Source of the DNA: Betaproteobacteria bacterium
GTDB taxonomy: Bacteria > Pseudomonadota > Gammaproteobacteria > Burkholderiales > SG8-41
Reading direction: 5' to 3'
Assembly (NCBI GenBank): GCA_016192825.1
Contig: JACPTK010000012.1
Location: 1-43,872, forward strand
DNA: 43,872 nucleotides
Position 1 is the first letter of the stretch; each line of letters starts with the position of its first letter. The position numbers and the translations under genes were made by a program. This document shows positions 8,181-15,660 of the stretch, in pieces. Below the pieces are notes generated by a model. That model was not told where the DNA came from. It did not search any database and saw only the letters and a program-made list of their open reading frames with translations.

Positions 8181-8780
8181 GGGGACGCACCCCTTTTTCT
8201 AGGCGTTCCTTGGCCGCCCGCGGGGTCGCAAGCGCAATAGTTGCTTCGCCTGGCGCTCGAGCTTTCTGATGAATCTCTCGGCCCCGCATGGCAATCCTCT
8301 CTCAACATGCCGGCGCAACACCTCCAGCTGCTCCGCCCGGTCCCCCTCCGCCAGCCACTTCGACCAGTCACCGATCGATTTGACTTGCCTCAGCCACTGC
8401 GGATCCTTCGTCAGCACCGAATCCGCTTTCAGCCCACAATGCGCCGCCGCAGATGGCCCCTCCACTTCTTGAGTCGATTGATGCGTTGGGCGTAGCGCGT
8501 ATGCAGCGGCCGCAACACCCGCTCCAGTGCGTCTTCGCGCTCGGGCACGGCAACAAGGTGGATGTGATTGCTCATCAGGCAATAGGCCAGGACCTCGACG
8601 CCGTGCTTTGCGCAGTACTCTGCCAGCCACTCCAGATAGGCCTCACGGTCCGCGTCGCTGAAGAAAACCTTCTCACGGCGATTGCCGCGTTGGGTGACAT
8701 GGTGGGGAACGCCGGAGAAAACCGGACGCGCAAGCCTCGGCATGCGCCGAGAATATCATCCTGGAAAAGGGGTGCGTCCC
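8181..8780. mobile_element. RayT element copy 2, internally deleted
   Basis: It is bounded by GGGGACGCACCCC (8181-8193) and GGGGTGCGTCCC (8769-8780), a cleaner inverted pair than in copy 1. The interior matches copy 1 closely in the same orientation, apart from one 127-bp deletion. Its right end abuts the truncated IS4 transposase. Confidence 0.65.
8199..8743 (-). pseudogene. REP-associated tyrosine transposase, broken by 127-bp deletion
   Basis: The N-terminal frame (8743 down to about 8451) keeps MPRLARPVFSG and the HUH motif NHIHLV. The C-terminal part (SAAAHCGLKADS to the basic tail) is in another frame. Bases equal to 408-534 of copy 1 are missing at the junction 8450/8451. The loss removes about 42 codons, including the catalytic tyrosine of RYVERNP, and shifts the frame because 127 is not a multiple of three. 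The gene cannot make an active transposase, but its ends are intact and might be mobilised by copy 1. Confidence 0.9.
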
Positions 8781-8790
8781 ATTTTTCCAC

Positions 8791-9237
8791 TTATTCTTTG
8801 GGCAGCAACACCGTGGTGCCGTCCACCAGCCGTACCGCACGGCCTCGCCAACGCCACGGCTGGGCGGCGTGCGCCGCAACCCATCGTCCGCTGTGGCGCG
8901 CCAGCGTACGCACCATCTCCATCGGCAAGCGTTGTCGCGCCCGGCAATAGGCCCCGGTGTGCGTACTGCAGCGCGGCAGCGCCCTGAGCGTGCGCCGTAC
9001 CGCCGCTTCATTCACCGCATTCTGGCAAGAGCGATCCGCATTGAGCGCTTGGGCCAGAAACATCGACAGTGTCTCGGTGGGTGGAAACAACCGCTCCCGA
9101 TGCCGTGGCAACAGCGATTCGACTTGATCCAACATCTCAGGACCGGTCAGCATGTTGAACCACGCATACGCATCGTTGCTGTGGGCATGCTGGTGGACTC
9201 GTCGTTGCAGTGAACTCGCACTCGGATTAGGATGCAT
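8791..9237 (-). pseudogene. IS4-family transposase, N-terminal half only
   Basis: The start at 9237 is preferred because a GAGGAG ribosome site lies about ten bases upstream; the open frame continues to 9282. The residues AYAWFNMLTGPEMLDQVE, PPTETLSMFLAQAL and TGAYCRARQRLP are the typical N-terminal region of IS4 transposases. The frame ends just after RLVDGTTVLLP, which holds the first catalytic aspartate of the DDE domain. The rest of the DDE domain is absent and the sequence runs directly into RayT copy 2. It is non-functional. Confidence 0.85.
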
Positions 9238-9356
9238 TCGGGCTGGCTCCTCGGATGATGGATGGTGGTTTGGCGACTGCACCCATTCATTCGACCAGAG
9301 CCAGCTGCTTTTGTACAGTACATCAGCTACTTACCGCTTATGTAAGCGGCATTCGG

Positions 9357-9471
9357 GTGCGTCCCCTTTTGCCCGGTCTTCGTCTACCGCAAAGATCTGC
9401 TCGCGATTGTTGCCGCGCTGAATAATGCGCAGCGTTTCGCCGGGAACAAAAAACCGAGGCAAGTGGGCCAT
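9357..9471 (-). pseudogene. RayT-like transposase stub (third copy, different subfamily)
   Basis: From the ATG at 9471, preceded by GGAGGG, the minus strand reads MAHLPRFFVPGETL then IIQRGNNREQIF, the standard N-terminus of another RayT subfamily. After about 33 codons it runs into a GGGTGCGTCCCC motif (9357-9368), the same end type as the other two elements, and homology stops. The HUH motif and catalytic tyrosine are gone. A small palindrome (CCGCTTA, TG, TAAGCGG; 9336-9351) lies next to the end. Confidence 0.75.
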
Positions 9472-9533
9472 CGATAAGCCCTCCGGATGAACTGATTTCG
9501 AGCTCTTATTTTCCCGAATCAATGCGTTGCGCT

Positions 9534-9544
9534 GGTCCGACCCC
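9534..9544 (+). repeat. GGTCCGACCCC motif, left of the IetAS island
   Basis: This 11-base motif recurs with one change as GGTCGGACCCC at 13233-13243, in the same orientation. The two copies bracket the ATPase-protease pair. The central nine bases of one copy are the reverse complement of those of the other. They may be ends of another REP-type family or boundary scars of the inserted island. Confidence 0.4.
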
Positions 9545-9602
9545 GTTATTGATGTGTGTCGGTGGAGATAGGTGAGGGGACGATCCAGCTTAGAAAATGG
9601 TG

Positions 9603-9663
9603 TTGACTATCGTTTCAATGAATAGCATAATCGTTTCATGAACAAAGACAATCGTTTCATGAA
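9603..9663 (+). promoter_or_regulatory. Sigma70-type promoter with three 21-bp-spaced repeats overlapping the ietA start
   Basis: TTGACT (9603-9608), a 17-base spacer and CATAAT (9626-9631) form a near-consensus promoter. The expected transcription start is close to 9638, the first possible ATG. The word ATCGTTTCA occurs at 9609, 9630 and 9651, exactly 21 bases apart. The last two copies contain the perfect palindrome TTCATGAA (9635-9642, 9656-9663), and the first has a one-base-longer variant. The repeats sit in the spacer, over the transcription start and over the second ATG, where a repressor would act. No ribosome site precedes either ATG, so a leaderless mRNA is possible. Confidence 0.6.
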
Positions 9664-10801
9664 TGAGCTGTTCCGTATCGTCAACGGGGCGTTACGTCTC
9701 GATGTTGATAAGGTGCGGAATTACACGGCTTTTTTGGCGGATAAGCTTGAGAAGGATGGGGATAAGGTCGCGGCTGGGCGGCTGCGCAAGATGCTAGAGG
9801 AGACCGACCACCAGCTCCGGCCCGCGGATATTGGATTTGCACGGGCCCTACCGGTGGACGCCGAAAGCCGGTTCGCGCTAATCGAGCGGGTGAACCTCAA
9901 ATCGCTGCACGAGCGCCCGATCTTGCTTTCCGAGGACCAATGGGGAGTGGTTAATGAGTTCCTGAGTATCGCCAAGAGTTACGCGCAGCTTGATGCGGAG
10001 GGCGTCGCCGGTTCTATCAGCCTTCTTGTGTACGGGCCACCGGGGACAGGGAAAAGCCGCTTGACGCGGTTTATTGCTCAGGAACTGGGGCTGGAACTGT
10101 ATGTTGCGCGCCTGGACGGGCTAATCTCGTCCTTCCTCGGCAGCACCTCGAAGAATATACGCGCGCTCTTTGACTTCGCCGCCAAGACACCGTGCGTCCT
10201 ATTTCTTGACGAGTTCGATGCAATCGCCAAGCTTCGGGGAGACAGCCAGGAGCTCGGCGAGCTGAAGCGCGTCGTCAACAGCTTCATCCAGAATCTGGAT
10301 TCGCTTGGGCCGCAATCCATCGTAGTCGCCGCGACGAATCATGAGGAACTACTGGATTCTGCGGTCTGGCGCCGCTTCGGTTATCGCCTCGAGCTCGGTT
10401 TTCCGACAGCGGACCTTCGAGCTCAGATGTGGTCGCAGTTCCTCCGGCCTATCGATTTCGGCGAGCGCGACCTTGAGCTGCTTGTTGACCTCTCGGACGG
10501 ATTCTCTGGCTCGGACATTCAGGAGGTCTGCTGGAGGCTGCAACGGCGCCGGATTACGACCGAAGAACCGCCTGAACTCAAGGATGCGTTCCGGATTCTC
10601 CAGAACATCGGTATTGGAGAAGGGCAGGAGCGTAGATTCCTGTCGGCACTCAGGGGCAAGGATACGAATGCGGTCGCGCGTGCTCTTCGTTCCCGAAACG
10701 AAAAGCTGTATAGCCATGCGGCGCTGGCGCACCTCCTTGGCGTATCGAAGGCCACGGCTTACAGGAAGACACTGAAAGGAGCGAAGCAAAATGGCCGATA
10801 G
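9638..10801 (+). CDS. ietA: AAA+ ATPase of IetAS-type defence system
   Basis: A 387-residue AAA+ ATPase. Walker A is GPPGTGKS (133-140), Walker B is VLFLDEFD (187-194), sensor 1 is AATNH (Asn234), and an arginine-finger-like RRF lies at 245-247. The N-terminal ~110 residues form a separate helical domain. The C-terminal end (ALAHLLGVSKATAYRKTL) looks like a helix-turn-helix. The start may be 9638 or 9659; both ATGs fall in the 21-base repeats. The gene overlaps the protease gene by 11 bases. An AAA+ ATPase coupled to a subtilisin-like protease is the known two-gene IetAS antiphage system. Base composition is less GC-rich than the neighbours, which suggests transfer. Confidence 0.82.
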   Translation: MNKDNRFMNELFRIVNGALRLDVDKVRNYTAFLADKLEKDGDKVAAGRLRKMLEETDHQLRPADIGFARALPVDAESRFALIERVNLKSLHERPILLSEDQWGVVNEFLSIAKSYAQLDAEGVAGSISLLVYGPPGTGKSRLTRFIAQELGLELYVARLDGLISSFLGSTSKNIRALFDFAAKTPCVLFLDEFDAIAKLRGDSQELGELKRVVNSFIQNLDSLGPQSIVVAATNHEELLDSAVWRRFGYRLELGFPTADLRAQMWSQFLRPIDFGERDLELLVDLSDGFSGSDIQEVCWRLQRRRITTEEPPELKDAFRILQNIGIGEGQERRFLSALRGKDTNAVARALRSRNEKLYSHAALAHLLGVSKATAYRKTLKGAKQNGR

Positions 10802-13126
10802 CAGAACACCGAGGGGTGATCGGCTTCCAATCAAGCTCATCATGCCTAATCAGGGCAAGGAGAAGAGGGTGCCCGGCGGCGGCGTACCGCCGAAATCCTT
10901 CCGGCCCGTTGATGCTGGCTACCGGAGGAGTCTTGCAAACCAGGTCTCCGCGATCCGCGACGCGATTACTCCCCAAGTCAAGAAGAGCGGCGTTGCGCCA
11001 GTGCGCGTAAAGCTACTTACCAAAGCTGCTGCCAAGAGTCACCGACCGGACCAGCTCTTCTGCGCAGAGACCTGCCCCATTGTCGGTGCTGGGCGGCTCG
11101 GCGAGATATTCGTGAAGGCGTCCCCAGAGGGACTGACGAGGCTGGTAAAGGTTATCGAATCCAACCGATCCCCGCAGGTCGAGAAAGAGCTGTCCTGTGT
11201 CGAGGTAATCGAGGCGGTAACCCCGGCCTATCGGCGGAGAGGGGGATCGACTCGAAAGACGTGCTGCGTCGGAGCCCGCGAAGTAAGGATGGCTTCATCA
11301 CGCGCGTGCGCCTGTTCAATTTCGGAGCGGATCAGGATCAGTCGAAACTCGTAGCCGACTTCGAAGACGCCTGCCGAAGCCGCAAAATTCGCATCAGCAC
11401 AACTGGGTATTCTCCAGACAGCTTCATCTACGGAGCGGAGTGCCGGTCCGTCGAAGATGTGGATGCTCTCTCGCGAGTCATCAGCGTCCGGTCGGTCGTG
11501 AGCATGCCGCTCATCCGGACGCTGCGTCCGAAGATGTTTAATCCGAAGGCATTGCCGAAGGTGTTGACGCGCGAGGATGTTGCCGGCGATGTTCCAGTCG
11601 TTGTCGTTGTGGACAGCGGCATCACTGACCAGATTCCAGAGCTTGAAAGCTGGATTGTGGGGCGCGAGTCAACAGTTGCGCCCGAATATCGCAACAGCGA
11701 TCACGGCACCTTTGTTGCTGGACTCATCTGTTGGGGAAACGAACTTAACCCGACCGTTTCCAGTATAGATTCAAATCCGTGCGCCGCCTTTGACTTACAG
11801 GTGATTCCGAACGACGACCCAAGCAAAGGTGATACGGAATCTCTGCGTGAGCAGGAATTCCTGATTTCGCTTGATACGGCGCTGCAGGAACACGCGAACG
11901 AATTCAAGGTCTGGAATCTATCGCTCGGTACCGACACAATTTGCTCTCTTGATGAGTTCTCCGAGTTTGCGGAAGAGCTGGACAATCTGCAGGAGAAATA
12001 CCAAGTCTCATTCGTCATCAGTGCAGGCAATTTCAGCAATCCCCCGTTACTTGATTATCCACGTAGTAAGGCGCACCTTGAGACAGGAAGGATTACGACG
12101 CCGGCCGACAGCGTCCTAGGAATCGCTGTCGGTTCAGTTTCACACGTTGACTACAAGAAGAGAGGTCCGAAGGAGCACCAGCCGTCTGCGTTCTCCCGGC
12201 ATGGGGCCGGACCGAACTTCGTCATAAAGCCCGATCTCGTTCACTACGGCGGCGCGTGCTCAATCGATGGATCACACATCAGCGGCATCCGATCCGTGAA
12301 TGGGGCCGGGTCGGCCGAGAACCTTGGGACCAGCTTCGCCACTCCGTTGGTTTCCAGAGCACTGGCGCAAATTTATCACCAGATCACGCCAACACCCAAG
12401 CCGGTACTCGCGCGTGCGCTGCTAACGCATCATGCTCGCGACCCCCGGACACAGCAACGAGTCCCTGACGGGGAGGAAAACTTCTTCGGCTTCGGGTTGC
12501 CGGCTCCTGTGCCGCATTGCCTTGAGTGCACGCCTTACACGTCCACGCTTGTCTTCGACGACGTGCTGAGGCCTGGGTATTTTCTCGAATGGAATGATTT
12601 TCCGTACCCAACCGCACTCCACCGCGACGGTAGGTATTTCGGCGAAATTTGGATGACCGTCGCCTTCGCTCCCGCTCGCGGTGCGCGTTGGGGCAGTGAG
12701 TACTGCGAGACCCATATTGACGCGCATTTCGGAGTTTATAGGGAGCGGGTCTCCCGTGAAACCGGCGAGGTCACGAGGGTCTTCGCAGGCCTTGTTCCCC
12801 CGGAGCACAAGAATCCCGGCGTGCTCTACGAGTCCTATCAGGTCGAAAAGCTGCGGAAATGGGCGCCAGTACGCAGCTACTACGGAAACCTGGGCAAGAG
12901 CGGTGAGCGCGGCACCCGCTGGCGCTTGATGGTGCGGCTCCTTACGCGACATGGGATCGAGGAGGAGGACGCTTTTAAGCCTCAGCCGTTCTCTCTCATT
13001 ATCACAATCTCCGATCCGGACAAGAAGGCGCCAGTGTATGACGAGATGGCGCGCAGTGTGCTACACCGTTTCCAGTCACAGAACTTGGCGGTGCGGACCG
13101 TGGCTCGAATCCAACGCCGTTCCTAG
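10791..13126 (+). CDS. ietS: Subtilisin-like (S8) serine protease of IetAS-type system, frameshifted
   Basis: The gene starts at 10791 after an AAGGAG site and overlaps ietA. The first frame runs with sensible coding to about 11240. The remainder continues in the -1 frame from a GGGGG run (11241-11245) to 13126. Joined, it would be about 778 residues. Numbered from the GTG at 11261, the catalytic triad is complete: Asp118 (VVVVDSG), His148 (DHGTFVAG) and Ser358 (GTSFATP), with the oxyanion Asn257 (SAGNF). The N-terminal part before the shift is an IetS-type leading domain. Either one G has been lost (mutation or sequencing error) or the gene needs frameshifting. As read, the protein is split. 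Confidence 0.8.
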
Positions 13127-13232
13127 CGGCGTCAGCTTCGCGTCGATAAGAAAATACCTACACGGATTCCATTTATCGCCCATGTCGGATCAGGAAATTG
13201 GAAAGAAGCATCCCTCATCTCGCCTCATCTCG

Positions 13233-13243
13233 GGTCGGACCCC
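13233..13243 (+). repeat. GGTCGGACCCC motif, right of the IetAS island
   Basis: This is the partner of the 9534-9544 motif, in the same orientation with one base changed. It lies between the ends of the convergent protease and RHS-immunity genes, about 107 bases after the protease stop. Confidence 0.4.
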
Positions 13244-13272
13244 ATTTAACCTTTCACTGACCCTACTTACAT

Positions 13273-13692
13273 TTATTCTAGGCTCGACTCCTTTGGGTTC
13301 TTCGCCTTGCGTAGGCGATTAGCGACTTCGACGATAGCCACAGTTATCGCAAGAGTCACGACAAACGCTCGCATTGGAAACATTACGAAGATGAGCGTCC
13401 ATCCCGCGTCTTCCTTAGGCATCACACCGGTGACGCCAAGCAGGAAAATAATTCCAGCGATAAAAACAGGCGGCGCAATTGCAAGACCAAGGCGAATTGG
13501 CCAGCGGCCGGCATGTAAAACATATGCTACGGCGCCGAGAAATGCTGGGACCCAAAAGAGTAGGAGATCATTGCTTGAGGGGGCCGATTTTTCTCCGATG
13601 TCGAGAAATGAAACGTAAGGATTCGGAACATAGAGAAATATCCATACCAACAGGAAAATAACTATGAGAGCCGCGTTTCGTGCATGACTCAT
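13273..13692 (-). CDS. Small four-helix membrane protein, putative RHS immunity protein
   Basis: A 139-residue protein with four predicted transmembrane segments (about 7-23, 40-60, 66-90 and 99-125) and no recognised family. It starts nine bases downstream of the RHS C-terminal gene stop, on the same strand. Immunity genes of polymorphic toxins almost always sit in this position, and membrane immunity proteins are common when the toxin tip acts in the periplasm or membrane. The function is inferred from position and topology only. It is AT-richer than the flanking housekeeping genes, as immunity genes often are. Confidence 0.55.
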   Translation of the reverse strand: MSHARNAALIVIFLLVWIFLYVPNPYVSFLDIGEKSAPSSNDLLLFWVPAFLGAVAYVLHAGRWPIRLGLAIAPPVFIAGIIFLLGVTGVMPKEDAGWTLIFVMFPMRAFVVTLAITVAIVEVANRLRKAKNPKESSLE

Positions 13693-13701
13693 CTGCGTTC
13701 C

Positions 13702-15648
13702 TTATCTTGTCCAGCCCGTTGGTGGAGTGCCGAATAAACCAGGGGCGTTCGAGATTGCGCCGCTTGGTATCGCGGCTCCAAAAGCTGGATTGGTAACCAA
13801 GTTGCTGGTGAAGGTATTTGAATTCGGCCCGAGCTCGTCATAGGGAATGTTCCCAGATGGAACGTTATTGAACTTAGTAATGATGTCCTTCTCGTAGGCA
13901 CAAGGTATGCACCCGGGTTTCTTCGGAACAATTGGCACCGTCTGTACTGTGGGCGAAAACGGATCATCCCCTTCAACTGGCGATAACGGTGATGCTTGCA
14001 CTTTTCTCCCCGTGCTAAATACCGGTAGCGGCCACAAATTTCCCTGAAGAGAAAGTACCGTAGACCAGTTCTCCTCAGGACAGCCCACATACACGAAACA
14101 ATGCTTTTGCGGGGTTCCAAAAATCTGCCTACTTATGACCCGGCCAGCACGCGCCAACAGTCGGCATTTGACTTCTACGAATAGTCCCTCTGCGTCCGAC
14201 CTACCGAGGGGATCTCCAAGTACGTAGGCGTAGGTGTTGATTCCACCTTCTAGGCCAATCGGATCGCTCTGTATGTATCTCCCGATGGCTGGGTCGTAAT
14301 CCCTAAAATAGTTGTAGTGGTTGCTCGTCTCCTTGTCGAAGTACTGCCCCGGCAGCCGCAGGTTGCAGGTGAAGCTGCCCAGCCCCGAGGGGTTCTCGTT
14401 GGGGGGATTGCCACCGAAGGGGTCTGTCTGATCCCAGCGCCACACCAGTCGCTGCTGCTGATCGTAGATCGCCCGCGGTGTGTTCAGGTGGTCGGTGTGG
14501 ATATAGTAGATCTGCGCGAGCGCCTGGGTCACCGTCACGCTGGTCGCGTCCGAGGTCGTGGCCGCCCCCAGGTTGTCCATCACCCGCGCGGTGAGGCTGT
14601 AGCTGCCTGCGGGCACTCCCGACCAGATTATGCTGTACGGCGGCTCGGTCCGCGTGGCAATGAGGGTTGTGCCGTTGTAGAACTGGACGTTGGCGATCGT
14701 GCCGTCCGAGTCGGTTGCTTCGGCCGTGAGGGTGATGCTCGCCGGGGCCCGGAAGTCGTCGTTGGTAGAGGGGCTGGTGAGGCTCACGCTCGGGGGCGCA
14801 TTGACCAGTACGGCGACCGCTATGGAGGTGGTCACCGCACCCCGGTCATCCGTGGCCCGAGCGGTAAAGGTCAGGCTGCCCGCTGCGACGTTGGTGAGGC
14901 TGAAGGTGTAAGGCCCGCTCGTCACGGTGGCAACCAAGGTCGTCCCCCGGAAGAACTCCACCTGGTCGACTGAGCCGTCGGTGTCGGCAGCCGCCGCCGT
15001 GAGCTCTATCGTCGCCGGGGCGGTGAATAGCGCATTATTCGCAGGCGCGGTGAGGTCCACACTGGGCGGCGCATTCACGATGATCGAAACCGGGGCGGAC
15101 GTCGCTGTCACTCCGAGGTTGTCGGTTGCCCGCGCGGTCAGGCTGTAGGTGCCGGCCGCCACGGGGGTCCAGGTGAACGCATAGGGCGCAGTGGTTGCGG
15201 TTCCTATGAAGTTGCCGCCCGCGAAGAACTCCACCTGGGTGATCGAGCGCCCGCCGCTGCTCGCGGCGGCACTTGCCTCCAGCGGCACGGTGGCCGGGGC
15301 GGTGTAGAGCGCGTCGTTCGCGGGAGCGGTCAGGCTCACCGTGGGGGCAGTGTTTTCGGAGACTTTCTGCTGCGCCTGCTCGGCGGCCTGCGACGGCAGT
15401 TGCGGCGGCACCTTCGGCTTGCCCTGCTGCGCCTCCGCCTCACCCGCGAACAAACCCAGCACCAGGAGCAGCCCCGCCACCACTACTGCATATAACGACA
15501 CTCCACAAAAGCCATCCCGCAGGAAGCCGGGATCCAGAAAGCGTTTGATTGCACTGGACCCCGGCCTTCGCCGGGGCGACGAATTCGGACTGATACAGGG
15601 ATTCCCTGACTCGATCTTCGCAGTTGGTGTCGTCATCACGGTCACCAT
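13702..15648 (-). CDS. RHS C-terminal half: membrane/signal segment, three Ig-like repeats, RHS core end and variable tip
   Basis: A 648-codon frame. Residues 1-48 translate an intergenic repeat; residues 50-73 form a hydrophobic signal or anchor ending in AEAQQ, so a GTG start at 15501 is possible. Three Big_7-like Ig repeats follow (about 101-191, 193-282 and 284-373), each with a VEFF/VQFY strand. The RHS core end spans about 380-489 (YYIHTDHLNTPR, PGQYFDKETSNHYNYFRDYD, RYIQSDPIGL). The last ~160 residues are a variable tip, the expected toxin, with a His516-Cys517 strand, Cys580/Cys583 and a GPNSNTF motif (607-613). The tip family is not recognised. The frame is the same as that of the upstream RHS gene, with one TAG between. 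Confidence 0.85.
   Translation of the reverse strand: MVTVMTTPTAKIESGNPCISPNSSPRRRPGSSAIKRFLDPGFLRDGFCGVSLYAVVVAGLLLVLGLFAGEAEAQQGKPKVPPQLPSQAAEQAQQKVSENTAPTVSLTAPANDALYTAPATVPLEASAAASSGGRSITQVEFFAGGNFIGTATTAPYAFTWTPVAAGTYSLTARATDNLGVTATSAPVSIIVNAPPSVDLTAPANNALFTAPATIELTAAAADTDGSVDQVEFFRGTTLVATVTSGPYTFSLTNVAAGSLTFTARATDDRGAVTTSIAVAVLVNAPPSVSLTSPSTNDDFRAPASITLTAEATDSDGTIANVQFYNGTTLIATRTEPPYSIIWSGVPAGSYSLTARVMDNLGAATTSDATSVTVTQALAQIYYIHTDHLNTPRAIYDQQQRLVWRWDQTDPFGGNPPNENPSGLGSFTCNLRLPGQYFDKETSNHYNYFRDYDPAIGRYIQSDPIGLEGGINTYAYVLGDPLGRSDAEGLFVEVKCRLLARAGRVISRQIFGTPQKHCFVYVGCPEENWSTVLSLQGNLWPLPVFSTGRKVQASPLSPVEGDDPFSPTVQTVPIVPKKPGCIPCAYEKDIITKFNNVPSGNIPYDELGPNSNTFTSNLVTNPAFGAAIPSGAISNAPGLFGTPPTGWTR
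15559..15576 (+). repeat. Dispersed GC hairpin repeat inside RHS coding region
   Basis: A stem CCCCGGC / GCCGGGG with a CTTC loop, inside a GGACCC...GGGGCGAC context, belongs to the very common proteobacterial intergenic repeats that translate as SPRRRPGS or LDPGF. A relative with a CCCGC / GCGGG stem lies at 19658-19671 in the same orientation, so the 1220-residue RHS gene lies between two copies. Confidence 0.6.
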
Positions 15649-15660
15649 GGCGGCCGGGCG

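Noticed and set aside
11235-11250. Programmed -1 frameshift in ietS
   Set aside because: The site reads AGA GGG GGA, not a proper X XXY YYZ slippery heptamer; re-pairing in the P site would be poor and no strong pseudoknot stands out, so a one-base loss is more likely.
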